Assembly (NCBI GenBank): GCA_026225945.1
Contig: JAMJFZ010001089.1
Span: forward strand, 6,403,501 to 6,467,500
Direction: 5' to 3'
Length of the DNA stretch: 64,000 nucleotides
Source of the DNA: Cricetomys ansorgei
Lineage: Eukaryota > Chordata > Mammalia > Rodentia > Nesomyidae
Within the stretch, counting starts at the first letter, position 1. The number at the start of each line of letters is the position of its first letter. Position numbers and translations under genes: made by a program. The notes under the pieces were generated by a model, which was given only the letters and a program-made list of their open reading frames with translations, did no database searches and was not told the origin of the DNA. Positions 46,913-58,295 of this stretch are shown here, piece by piece.

Positions 46913-48383
46913 GCCATGAGTGGAGAAAATTGTTTCCAAACATGTTTACCCGGTATGTCGCTTTGGTGTCATGATTCTAGGAAACCGAAGGTAGAGTTTG
47001 CAAGATACACCCCCGAACTTTGCACTTCTACGATCTCCATTCCCCATGGTCTTTTGTCTTCAGACAGAGTGAAAAGATCAAAATTTATCTGTGAAGATAC
47101 AGGAGAATACAACACGTGTCTTGCCCCCACCCCCCACCCCAGGGAGCTGGAGGCTCAGCTTCACCTAATGGATTAAGCTTTGTGCCAAGATCAGCCTGTC
47201 TCCTCTCTGGACACTTCCTGTTTGACTTCCTCTGTAGCCATCTCCTTTCTGCACCCCAGTCTTTGTGTAACTCCTCTTTCATCGAGCTGTACTTCATCCA
47301 AGTCAGTTCTGTTTCCATCTTGGGGTTCTGCAGAGGGAAGACCCTGCCTCAGACTCTAGCTCTTCTCCAGTTTCCCACACAGAAATTGCCATCCCCAGAC
47401 CCTGTAAGGTCAGGAAAGGGCTAACGCCTTTCTACAGTTAGTGCCCAAGCTAGCTGCCCTCTACCCCTCTTCATAGCCCTTCTGGTTTATCTCTGTTCTA
47501 TATCCCTCAGTCTGAACCAAGCTTCCCATTACAACTTCCCTGTGAAAACATCTTCCTCTTTGTGTTAGAAGCAGGACTCTATGTTGGAAGATGGCCTTTC
47601 AAGTCAAAGGGAGCCATGGAGTGCATTTGGTTCCAAACCTAATGCACACGTTTGGGAATTCTGAGCCAGAGAGATGAAATGACTGGCCTGCCCTTTGAAA
47701 TGATTTCCGAGCCTCTTACCACTTCCTGACCATCTTAAGATAAACATTCCCATTCATGAGATCATCCTCCCCCCTTTAAATGAATGCCATACGACATAGC
47801 AAGATCTCCAGTTCACACATATCAGGGCAAACGGGTGGATATGGTGTCACTTACGGTAATTGTCGTCTTTTTAGGTTGCCCCCTCATGTGTGACTAAAAC
47901 TTTATGTCCACGAGGGAGAAATATAGTTAGCTTAGTTTAGGATTAGCATTCTTCTGGGTTCACTGAGAACCCACCCTGTGAATATTAATCACTGTCCCCA
48001 TTCCTCACTGGCTGGGAGAAATTTGAAGAAGGATCACATAGACGTTTTGTGTGCTGGAGACTCAGTACTGGTTTGTTCTTCCCTAGCCATGTCAACAGTT
48101 TGAGGTTTTCTTTTCCTTCCATGCTTATCAATTAGTGACTATTCAATAATCACTAATAGCTTTTAGTAATGATTCTCAATCTGGGAGTGGATGGGGTTAG
48201 TGGTACCCAGGGTGACCTGTTTTTCCTGGTTTGCCTTGAATGTACCAGGTTTGAGCACCGAGCACCACATGTTCTGAAGAGTCCCTCGGTCCTGCTCAAG
48301 CAGGGGTACCTGGCCACCCTGAGACTCTTTGGCTCCATTCCCACTCACTCTTCTCTTCCCAAGGCACATCAGAATCAAGAGCT
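46913..48383. other. Intronic, nothing recognised
   Basis: Unique-looking; frames on opposite strands (47085-47318 and 47116-47424; 48153-48399) show no domain. Confidence 0.35.
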
Positions 48384-48545
48384 AGAGATGAAGATGTAAC
48401 CCAGTTGCTAGAGTGCTTGTCTCGAATGCACTGGGTGTGATCCCCAGTACTATATAAACCGGCATGGTGCAGACACCTGTAATCCCAGCTCTCAGTAGGT
48501 GGATCAGAAGTTCAAGGCTGTCCTCAGCTATGTAGTTTGAGGATG
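48384..48545 (+). mobile_element. B4-type SINE (ID head plus B1 part)
   Basis: agagtgcttgtctcgaatgc and gtgatccccagtactatata precede acctgtaatcccagctctca. Confidence 0.65.
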
Positions 48546-49837
48546 GAATTAGCATCTCAAATCTCTCTGCTCTTTTCACTGATGCCTCTTGTGACTGACT
48601 GTTCAGAAAGGTTTTCTCATGCACCTCAGTATTGGTAGAGATACACGCAAGCTTCCGGATACTTTAAAAACAAACCCTGATGGATTGAGCAAATGGTGCC
48701 AAATACACTGTTTCACTGTCTTACGCAAAGCAAGATTACTGATTAGTTAAGTTCATTTTAAACATTAGCGACTTCAAGTGTAGCAACTTTGAAACTGGAA
48801 TAAGTGCTCGTTTTAACTCAAAAAAGGGGGGGTGATTGTGTCAAAAAAATTGAATATATCTGTTTCATTTCCTTAACCAGCCCTTTGAATCCAAAGCCAG
48901 TTCAACTGGTGTGTGTATTGGTGGCGGGGAGGGGGGGGGTTGGTTTGTTCAGATACAGAACTGTTATAGCAGTATAGGACATATCTTGCAGGCAGATTTG
49001 TGTCAGCTGTAATTTTCAAGGGAACAGAAAAAAAAAAAAAGCCTGAGTTTTGTGATTTGCCTAAGAACTCTATCCTAACAAACTGTCTATAAACTCAAGC
49101 AAACAGTAGGCTCTGTTGAGAAGAATTGGATTGAGTAAGCTAAAAACTAATCAAAATTTTCATGGGGTTATTAAAATTAGAAGTTGGAGCCATACAGCTG
49201 CCTTGCTTTGTTTCCATTTATTTGAAAATGTTCAGACAATGGGATTGGATCTTGAAGATACAGACTTCTGGAGGCAGCTGCGTTGTAAAATGTCTCATCA
49301 CCGGCTCTGAATGGAGCTTGGTGGAGACTCCATGATCGAGGCTGAGATTCAGTTCCCAGCACAAGTACTGTAAGACAGACAAACAAACCAATGTACCAGA
49401 ACCCCTTGTGGGACTGGGAGCCAGTGGGAAGTAGTTGGTGTGAGAAGAATGTGCAAATTTGGACACAGAGTGGGAAGACTTGCCACATGAATTTGCAACC
49501 TCCCCTTCCCCCCAAAAGGAGTCATTGGAGATCAGATAAAGATTGTTTCAAAAGACGAATAGTTACTTCTGCTGTTCTTTGAAAAGGAACCAAATAGCCA
49601 CATGTAGGGTTGAGGTTTCCTGTTCTCTGCTGGGTTTGTGTTTTACTTAGGTAGAGTTACAACTGGCAAAGAAAGTGAACATTGCTACCCAGTGGAGCTG
49701 GCTAAAGAAGCAGAAAAGTGTGTCTGAAAAACTAAGCCAGACAGGTAGGATTATAGAGGGAGAAGGGAGGGGCCTTATTAGACAGATGTCATCACTGTTC
49801 TCCTGGACATTTTTTTTTTAATTGAAAGATTTAGCTG
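48546..49837. other. Intronic, nothing recognised
   Basis: A G run (~48925-48940) and a poly(A) (~49028-49040); otherwise unique-looking. Confidence 0.35.
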
Positions 49838-49975
49838 AACATGGACGTGCACACCTATAATCCCAGCATGGGGGTGGTAGTCTAGAGGAATAGGAGTTCA
49901 AGGCCAGCCTTGACAACACAGTTAGTCCAAGTCCAGCCTAGGCTACATGAGACCCTGTCTCAAAAAAATAGCACA
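49838..49975 (+). mobile_element. B1 SINE
   Basis: cacacctataatcccagcat and catgagaccctgtctcaaaa. Confidence 0.8.
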
Positions 49976-50109
49976 CCCTCAAATTAAATTTAATAAGAAA
50001 CTAAGGCATGATGCGGGCAACATATGTTCTCAGAGTGCACAATTGAGCCACCACACTGTGCTTGCCTATTTCAATCCTGTAAAAGCCCTATAAGGCTGAT
50101 TGTCAGGTT

Positions 50110-50328
50110 TGGTTTTGTTTTTAGTGTGTATGTATGTGTGTTTTGCTTGCATAGGTGCCAGTGTACCATATGATTGCCTGGTACCTGCAAAGGAAAGGGG
50201 TGGGGGGATCATCCCTTGGAGCTGGAGATAGAAGTGGTTGTGGATTGCCATGTAGGCACTGGAATAGAACCCAGGTCCTCTGGAAGAACAGCCAGTGCTC
50301 TTAACCACTGAGCTGTGTCTCCATCCCC
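50110..50328 (-). mobile_element. B2/B3 SINE
   Basis: aatagaacccaggtcctctg and cttaaccactgagctgtgtc. Confidence 0.85.
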
Positions 50329-50914
50329 AACCTACTATGTTCTTAATATCTCCATTTTATAGAAGAAGAAAGGGGGAAACTGAGGCACGCAGGGGCTCTG
50401 TATCCACTAGAATGGCAGAATCAGACTCTGCCCTGACTTGTCTAGGGCTAGCAAACAAACTTGTCCACTCTTGCATCTTCCATCACCCCTCCTTAGAAAC
50501 CTGGGATGGGTGGCACCAGGGTATGGGTGTGCAAGTACTTCTGTACACTTGAGCCCGTCTACTCCCCGTGATGCTGTAGCTTCTGCTGTCTACACCCTAC
50601 AGATGAGGAACTTGAGGTTAAAAGTGTCAGTTATTCCTCAAAACTCTCCCTAAATCCAGCACTGTGCTGTGTTCACACACATAGCCGATGATTATATAAG
50701 GGTGATCAGGTTTCCATCACTTCAGACTAACTCTTGTGGGAAGTGCAGATGTTACAATGGGTTGCGAGCACATTCAAGTGGCAAGACTCAGCCTGGGGGA
50801 GTCGAACAAAAAAATCTAGGACAGAGGCAGCCTGTGGCCCTATTCTGGCCTGCTTTGGTATTATCCACTGTTTCTGCTCCTTTTCCTTCGCCTCTCCCCC
50901 CAAACCCCCTCCCC

Positions 50915-51083
50915 TTTTTTTTTTTTTTTGTTTGTTCGTTTCAAGACAAGGTTTCCCTGTGTAGCCCTCCCTGGCTGTCCTAGAACTCATTATGTAGACC
51001 AGGTTGGCCCCAAATTCATAGAGAACTGCCTGCCTCTACCTCCTGAGTTCTGGGACCAAAGGCGTGGGCCACCATGACTGGTT
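50915..51083 (-). mobile_element. B1 SINE
   Basis: Reversed poly(A), aaggtttccctgtgtagccc, ctagaactcattatgtagac and ccaaaggcgtgggccaccat. This copy has the mouse/rat-like 'tgtgtagccct' end. Confidence 0.85.
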
Positions 51084-51089
51084 TCAATT

Positions 51090-51310
51090 TTTTTTTATTT
51101 TATTTTATTTTATGTGCATGAACATTTTGCTTGTATGTATCTCTGTGTACCACGTGTGTGCCTGATGTCTGTGGAGGCCAGAAGAGGCCATTAGATTCCC
51201 TGGAATAGGGTTACAAATGATTGTGAGCTGCCATGTGGGTACCAGGAATAGAACCCAGATCCTTTGAAAGGACAGCCCATGATCTTAACCACTAAACCAC
51301 TTCAGTCCCG
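51090..51310 (-). mobile_element. B2 SINE
   Basis: TTTTA-rich start (reversed tail), ttgtgagctgccatgtgggt, ggaatagaacccagatcc and cttaaccactaaaccact. Confidence 0.85.
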
Positions 51311-51544
51311 GTTTTAGATTCTTAGCGGGTTGAGAACAGCATCAAAAGAACAGACTGCTTCATGATGTGAAGAGTTACGATGTTACTTTCGGATTTCAGT
51401 GTCTACACACGCTGTGAAGCAGTCACGTGATGTAGTCACATCTGTGCTACTGTAGCCGCGTGAAACAACAGCAAGAGAATGAACGGATGAGCTGTCCACA
51501 AGCTTAAAATATCTACTACCTGCCCTTTTCAGACCTTGGTATCT

Positions 51545-51712
51545 TTTTTTTTAAAGGTTTATTTATTTATGTCCGAGTGTTCTGTCTGCATGTACACCTG
51601 TGTGCCAGAAGAGGGGCATCAGACCCCATTATAGATGATTGTGAGCCACCGTGTAAGGGCGGGACTTGAACTCAGGACCTCTTGAAGAACAGTCAGTCAT
51701 CTCTCTAGCCCC
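51545..51712 (-). mobile_element. B2 SINE
   Basis: tgtgtgccagaagaggggca, ggacttgaactcaggacctc and catctctctagcccc. Confidence 0.8.
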
Positions 51713-53299
51713 AAACTTGGTATCTTAGCAACCTTAGCACAGGGTCAGTGAAGACCTTGGTCAAGGTGGAGTATTTAACACCCAGGCCATCATGACCATT
51801 TTAGTTTCCAACGGTGACATACTCTTGAACCTAGACTAATGGCCAATATGAGTCTGCTTCGACACCACAGGAAACAGCCAATAATCTTAGAGTCCTCGAT
51901 GGGCAGAGGGAAAAGACTGATCTCCAGGGATTTGCCCTTTACATCCTTGACTAAGCAGTCCAGCTTGGCAATGGGAGTCCATTCCTTGTCTTCACCTTTG
52001 CCTCTCATGATCCCGGTGGCCTGGCCCCCAGCCAGTCAGGGGAAGCCACCATGATCCCCTGGGCCCACTGCTGAAGCCTTTGTGAGTCTTCAAGCTAGGT
52101 CCCTGGAGCCTCTGACACTTGCTGTTTTCTCAGGGAAGAAGAGAGCCACTTTTCCAAACAGAATGTACGGAATATGTCTGTTGGTTTGTACTTCAATTTT
52201 AGCTTTTGCACTCTGTGTATTTTCACAGGAACATCCGGCATTGATCTAGACCATTTCAAATCAGTCTTGATGGTTCCACAGTGGCTACTGCTTGGATCAT
52301 TATAGTGAAAGGTGGGAAGAGGGCAGAGTGGGGGCAGGGTTGCTGCCCAGCATTTTCCTAACTGGAGCAACTTTCCCAGCTGCGTTCCCCCTTGAAATAG
52401 CAATAGGACCTGTCTTGGTCCCCGAAATCACTCCACATTCTCTGTGAGCTAGCTAGCCTGCCACACAGCACACAGGTAAGCTAAGAGAATTCCAAGCTTT
52501 GTAACCAGACCTGCTTGTTCTTCCTGGTTCCCCTGAGTCACAATGACTGATACTTCCAGGAATTTCCAAAGGCTCAGAAGCATTTGTTCTTTCTTCAGAG
52601 TCCAGGAAGTGGGAGAGCAGAGTGGGTGGGAAAGAGGCTGGAGAATCCCAGGAGTTTTATAAAACGACCACAAATTCGATGGCATCCCCGTTGTTAAGAA
52701 AGACTCAGTAGCTAGGTGCTCAAATCTTGCAATTAATACTGTGTTGACAGTTCAAGACATCTGAGGCTCTGTGTGAAAACGGAAACCAGTGGCTATCACA
52801 TTTCTCCATAGCGTGCAAAGCAAAAGCTAACTTATCAGCTCAGACCCAGAAGTCACCTTCACCGGGTGTCCCACGGCTTGAGTCTTAGTTTCCACTTCTC
52901 ACATCGGTGTGATTTAATCCAGCACACCTCAACACAAAGTTGTTGACTTTTTTTTTTGTTGGTGTTTGTTTTTTTTTTTTTCCCCCTGATTAAATTTCTA
53001 CTTAGAAGTGCTACAATGTCCTTTTTCCTTATCTCTGTCTCTGTGCCCCGGGAGAGAGATAACACTGAAATATTAAAAAAAAACAAAACAAAACAAAACC
53101 GAGAAACAAGAAGAGAAACAAACACGGAGGAGCGGTCGCCCTCCACGCACTCCGAAGGCTGGCCAGAAAACAGAGCCACCTCTTCGAGAAGGTGAGGAAT
53201 GTAAACGAAGTGTGGTTTAGATGGAAGGAGGAGAGGTGGGAGGGGTTGAGGCTTGAGACACTTGGTTCCTGGTCCTATCCCTGGTTCCAGAAAGCAGCT
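51713..53299. other. 5' flank of exon 1C, repeat-poor
   Basis: Apart from T-rich (52949-52981) and CAAAA (53074-53100) runs it looks unique. Open frames such as 52095-52403 and 52859-53332 show no domain. Distal regulatory sequence is possible but not visible as such. Confidence 0.35.
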
Positions 53300-53636
53300 C
53301 GCTCTGAGGCACCACTTGCTTTTCGTGTGCAAACGAGGAGGCTTCCCGGAGGCTGGGCGGGGCTGGGCTCCATCCGGTGGGGATTCGGCTGCTCAAGGCT
53401 TCGGGCTTCGGATGTGGGAGTGCCGTGGGGAAAGTTGCGCATCTCCAGCCGGTCGCGGAGGATGGACCAGACTCAGAAGCACTGGAGACCCGCGCCTTGA
53501 GAACCGCGGGGCTCCAGCGCGCAGCTCCGCGGGAGAAGCCGGTGGATCTGAAGGAGCCAGGTCCGCCTCTCACTCTCAGAACTGAGATCCCTTCTCAGTC
53601 GCGGGAGACAGCTCTTCCTGCCGGGAACTGAAAATA
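53300..53636 (+). promoter_or_regulatory. Gcnt2: CpG-island-like promoter/5' UTR region of exon 1C
   Basis: Roughly two dozen CpGs fall within about 300 bases, far above the rest of the window. An Sp1-type GC box GGGCGGGGC lies at 53355-53363 on the + strand. No TATA box is visible. A 12-codon upstream ORF starts at ATG 53462 and ends TGA at 53498-53500. A donor-like AAGGTGAGG lies near 53190. This is the best promoter candidate in the window, but the start site is not defined. Confidence 0.55.
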
Positions 53637-54558
53637 ATGAACCTATGGATGAGATGCGCTTTTGCTCTCGCTGCGCTCGGCGTGGTGATTTTTGTGGTCT
53701 TTTATCACAGTCAGCTAAGCCCGTCCAACCTCTACCAGCCTCTCAACAGCTCCACTGAAAGGACGTCTGTTTTCACCTGTGGTTGCGGTTTTGAAAATCA
53801 GACGTTCCTGGTTTTGAAGAACACATCTCCATATCCCTTGGGAAGAATCTCTTGCCAGCAGTACCAGACCCAGAGTCGCTATATCACCAGCCCCCTGTCC
53901 GAAGAAGAGGCTGCCTTTCCCCTGGCCTACACCATGGTGATCCACAAAGACTTCAACACCTTCGAAAGGCTCTTCAGGTCCATTTACATGCCCCAGAATG
54001 TCTACTGCGTGCACGTGGATGCGAAAGCCCCCAGCAAGTTTAAAAGGGCCGTGTGGCAGTTACTCGAGTGCTTCCCAAACGTTTTTCTGGCTTCTGAGAC
54101 CGTGAAGGTGGTCTATGGTGGCTTCTCCCGGCTCCAGGCGGACCTGAACTGCATGAAGGAGCTGTTGACCTCCCAGGTTCCCTGGAAGTACGTCCTCAAC
54201 ACCTGCGGGCAAGACTTTCCCTTAAAAACCAATAAGGAAATAGTTCACTATCTGAAAAGCTTTAAGGGGAAAAACATCACCCCAGGGGTGCTGCCCCCAA
54301 AGCATGTAGTTGTTAGGACTAAGTATGTCCACCAAGAACATACTGGCAGAGGCGGATTTTTTATGAGAAAAACAAATACTTTGAAAGCTCCACCTCCACA
54401 CCAGCTTACCCTTTACTTTGGCACCGCCTACGTGGCCCTCACCAGAGACTTTGTAAAGTTTATCATGGATGACAAAAGGGCCATTGATCTCTTAGAGTGG
54501 TCTAAAGATACCTATAGCCCTGATGAGCATTTTTGGGTGACACTCAATAGGATTCCAG
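53637..54558 (+). CDS. Gcnt2: Gcnt2 alternative first exon 1C, coding part (isoform C, N-terminal 307 residues)
   Basis: This is the third alternative first exon, starting MNLWMRCAF with A at -3, matching human isoform C, the form used in erythroid cells (recalled). Membrane anchor at residues ~7-23; stem richer in sequons (N37, N54, N62) than 1A or 1B; GT14 Branch domain from ~80. CVHVD at 124-128, QADLNC at 167-172, [12 protein letters not shown] at 188-199, SPDEHFW at 294-300. It keeps the KNIT sequon (N213) but has HQLT where 1A and 1B have the HNLT sequon. A region at ~235-250 ([11 protein letters not shown]) differs most from the other two. The donor is GTCAGT at 54559, same phase, so it can splice to the same downstream exons. 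The start lies just below a CpG-rich segment. A TG/GA repeat begins only 66 bases past the donor. Confidence 0.95.
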
Positions 54559-54564
54559 GTCAGT
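54559..54564 (+). other. Gcnt2: Splice donor of exon 1C
   Basis: GTCAGT follows CCA-G of the RIPG motif. Reading through gives an extra ~18 codons before a stop, so the true exon end is set by alignment with 1A and 1B. Confidence 0.9.
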
Positions 54565-54623
54565 GCCAGATTGTCATGGATAAGTCTTTAAATCGCATAT
54601 TTACTCTTTATTGTTAGATTGCA

Positions 54624-54624
<1 letters not shown>

Positions 54625-54688
<64 letters not shown>

Positions 54689-54720
54689 GGGAGGGAGGGA
54701 GAGAGAGAGAGAGAGAGAGG
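54625..54720. repeat. (TG)n(GA)n compound microsatellite
   Basis: TG to 54667, then GA/GGGA to 54720; it begins 66 bases past the exon 1C donor. Confidence 0.95.
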
Positions 54721-54721
54721 A

Positions 54722-54833
54722 GGGGGGCAACTTGTGGGAGTCATTCTCTTCTACCACATTGTCCGGGGAATTGAGCTCAGGCATCAGGCTGATTAGCAGG
54801 GACCTCTCTACAGGCTCACCCATCTCAATGGCC
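54722..54833 (-). mobile_element. B3 SINE fragment
   Basis: gcaacttgtgggagtcattc and ggggaattgagctcaggcat. Confidence 0.65.
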
Positions 54834-56036
54834 CATTGCTGCCTCTTACTGAGTTCTGAGAACTGATTCATTTAAATTACCTGGAAAAAAAAATTTAAGC
54901 CCTTGAAAATAATGAGTTTGGTTGCTTTTACTGACTGTTTTGTGCGAGTTCTGTGGTCTTCAAAGTATCCGAGTAGCAGTGTCGGATACCCCAGGGTATC
55001 CTAGGGAATACCCCAGTGACTCGTGAAACTGTTGTTATACTTTCAACTGTGTGCTAGGTTTATGTTGGGTTTACACACCACCTTTGGAATTAGCATTGGT
55101 CATAGTTTTTGATAAGGACTGAAGTCTTCAGCGCTGTGAGATGGATTTTAAAATAAGCATTCTAGAACAAATGAGAAAGCCTGTCATGTTTCTATCTGAG
55201 GAAAAGTTACTGAGCAAATTCCATGCAACATTGTGGGTGGGGCAGTTTCTAGCACCTCGGGAACCTCTTTGGGTGTTCTCAAACCATCACTCTGATTCAC
55301 TCTGATGCTCAGGTCTCAATTAATCTCTAGCCTAGAAGAGTGAGTAACGGACGGCCCATAGAATTCTCAACTTTCAAGTTACAGTATTTTCTTTTCAGCA
55401 ATTCCTGTTTACAGCCTTGTGCTTTCACCTAAGGAGAAGTCGTTTTGATAGTTTATGGTGCTTTGGGAATGGGGCCAAGGTATGCCAGGCAGCTGTAAGC
55501 AGAAGATAGTAACAAACTCCCTCTTTGAATCAAACCTGGGCTGCTTTTCAAAATCATTTCTCATAATGATTCAGAAGTTGTGTGAGCTGCAGTAAGACTG
55601 TCCCGGTATGCTGGTTCCCATCATTGCACTAGATGCTTATAGGTGTTGGCTCTAGGTGAGAATGGCCCGTTGCCTGCTATTCTGGGAATAGTTCCTGCCT
55701 TGTGAGTGGCAGCCTTATCTTTGGCACACTTCTGAGCTGTTGGAAGCTATCTTCGTATCTGAAAGTGGACTCACAGCAGTTAGACATATTTAGATCTCTG
55801 ATAATTCAGCATTCCTAACAGCTGAACTAGAAGGGCAGTCAAGAATTCTCCTTAGAGGCAGAAAGTGGACAGGCCTGGTGGCTGAGGACAGATGTATAGA
55901 CTGTCCTGTGAGTTTTATTTCAGAGATGCCTAATTTTCAGGTCACAAAGATTTACAGGAGTGAGCTGACATTCATTATGGTGCATTAGTAACTCTATTCT
56001 ACCCATTTCTTTCTTTTTTTCTTTTTTCTTTCCTTT
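54834..56036. other. Intron after exon 1C, nothing recognised
   Basis: Unique-looking sequence without SINEs or frames of note. Confidence 0.4.
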
Positions 56037-56112
56037 TTCAAGACTGAGATCTGCCTGCCTCTGCCTCTCAGGTTCTGGGATTAAAGGCGTGTACCGCAGC
56101 CACTACCAACCT
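56037..56112 (-). mobile_element. B1 SINE fragment
   Basis: gatctgcctgcctctgcctc and gggattaaaggcgtgtaccg. Confidence 0.75.
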
Positions 56113-56152
56113 GCTCCACTTCTTTTTTTTAAAAAAAAATTAATAAAAAATT

Positions 56153-56297
56153 AAAATGTGGTTGTGGTACACACATTTAATCCCAGCTCTTGGGAGGCAG
56201 AGCCAGGTGGATCTCTGAGTTCAAGACCAACCTGGTCTACAGAGTGAGTTCCAAGACAGCCAGAGTTACAACAGAGAAACCCTGTCTCGAAAAACCT
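56153..56297 (+). mobile_element. B1 SINE (variant right end)
   Basis: tttaatcccagctcttggga, ctacagagtgagttccaaga and gagttacaacagagaaaccc. Confidence 0.9.
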
Positions 56298-56314
56298 ATA
56301 CATATATATATTTC

Positions 56315-56477
56315 TATTTTATGAACATTGGTGTTTTGCCTGCATGTATGTCTGTTTGAGGATGTCAAATCCCCTGGAACAAGAGTTAGACAGTTGTGAG
56401 CTGCCATATTGGTGATGGGAATTGAACCTGGGTCCTCTGAAAGATCAGCTAGTGCTCTTACCCTCTGAGCCATCTCA
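56315..56477 (-). mobile_element. B2 SINE
   Basis: tgagctgccatattggtgat, gaattgaacctgggtcctct and taccctctgagccatctc. Confidence 0.8.
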
Positions 56478-56483
56478 AAAAGT

Positions 56484-56647
56484 TTTATTTTGTTATTACT
56501 GTATGCATGCTTATGCATGTGGGCATACATGTGGAGGTCAGAGGACAGCTTTGTGGAGTTCTCTCCAGGGATCGAACTTGGATCATCAGGTTCATGTCAT
56601 CAGGCAGCAAGCGTCTATATATACCTGCTGAGCCGTCTTGCCAGTCC
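56484..56647 (-). mobile_element. B3 SINE
   Basis: catgtggaggtcagaggaca, agggatcgaacttggatcat and tgctgagccgtcttgccagt. Confidence 0.85.
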
Positions 56648-56883
56648 GAGTAATTTCTATCTGAAACACATGTAAATAGTCCGCATGTGGCATCTGGTAT
56701 TGTTTTTACTGGTACCGTTTGTCCAGATGTTTTAGGTTCATCTTTGTTATCTCCGTGTGCAGAAGAGTGGAGCCTTCGATTGGAGTTGTGTGGGCCAGAA
56801 AGGTCAAACAATAGGGGTGACTTGGGAAAGTAAGGAGCTCTGTGGAAGTAAGCTCTTCAGACCTTGGAATAAGGTTAGCAAGG

Positions 56884-56885
56884 GC

Positions 56886-56917
<32 letters not shown>
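56884..56917. repeat. (GT)n microsatellite
   Basis: GCGC followed by perfect GT. Confidence 0.95.
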
Positions 56918-56920
<3 letters not shown>

Positions 56921-58295
56921 GGAAGACATAAAACACATGAGCTTGTCGGGGCCAGCGTGTTAACCAGAGTCATAGGTAGCCTTTTGGGGACTGCATATCA
57001 CCACCCACTACAGGCTGCTGAGCCAGTTTCCTGTGTCCCTACCTGAAGCAGGCTTTGGTCTGACTCCTCTTCTCTAAACCAGCCAGATGGACATGGGACA
57101 TGTCCATCAGTTCTCGGGGGCTGGTAGTGGGTCCAGCAACTGGGCTAAGACACTATGTATAATCACTGTGACAATAAGACAGCAAGTGTCTTCTCATCAT
57201 CCCTCCATGCCCCCCACCCCTATCCACACCCCGTCACTGTGGCGGTGTGTGCGCCTGACTTCATTCTTCACCGTGCCCTCTGGCTAGACTTTCAGGATCA
57301 AGAAACAAGAACAAAGTTGTCTAGTTCCTTACTGGATTCTTCGTCTCTGTCTGCCCCTCCCCAAAATCCACCATTGACCTACACCTCAGTGGTCTCCGAT
57401 GAAAATATAATCAAACCGGTTGTGATTCCCGAAAGGAGATACTGGCTGCCAGGAAGTAGGTCCGTGTGGAATTTCACAGATGACTGCTTTGTATGGCCAT
57501 ACATATCTCTCGGTGTGTAGGTGAGCTATTTCGCAAACCTAACACTTGCTTTTTCTTCCGTAGATATTTATTATGTTTTGGAATAATACCACTAACAAAA
57601 CACTGTGTAGAAAACACTGTGAGTTAATGTCTTGTAAATTCACTACAAAAATAGACAGTAAAAGAAAAATGGTCCTTCTCCCCCCCCCACCCCTCCGTGC
57701 TGTCTGTTAGGCACAAGATTCTACATGATGTATTCTTTATTTAAATAGGTGGTGGTAAGCAGACATGTGGGGAGCTATTTTTAATGCAAAAGCTAACTAT
57801 TTCTTATTTTAAAGTATTTTAAAACCTAGATCTAAAGAATTTTGTGAGGCTTGGTGCCTGGGGAACTTTTATTCCCGTGTGCAGTGGTGGTGGATGTACC
57901 ACGTGATCGGGTGGGTTTGTGAACACCTTCCATCCCTACTTAAAACTTTGTAATGGCTTCCCATTAGCTTCAGGGTCATGACCTTCATCATGGCATGACC
58001 TCCATCACCCAAACCCCATCCATCTCCCTACCCTCATCTCTTTTTATAAAATGATTCACACTTTATACTTCATCTAACGACTACTCGGCCCTACACATTT
58101 CTACAACGTACACCTTTCTATTTAGTGCTGTTTTACGGCGCCCTGTCATAAAGGAGCCCTTCATGATCACCAGCACTGCATCCAGCTCCTCCTCATGCCG
58201 CTGTGTGACCCAAAGTGACATCTCTTCCTTGGCCTTTCTGAGACCCTACTCCAGTGTAGTTTTCTAAATCCAGTGGTGGCTTTCCGGTCCCTCAA
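56918..58295. other. Intronic, nothing recognised
   Basis: Unique-looking; a C run at ~57681. The frame at 57155-57520 has no domain. Confidence 0.35.

Noticed and set aside
46729..46974. Ser/Phe-rich open frame
   Set aside because: Translation of a TCC-rich simple repeat and a B1 fragment.
53192..53585. Overlapping frames upstream of exon 1C
   Set aside because: CpG-rich promoter sequence has few stop codons; none shows a domain and they overlap on both strands.
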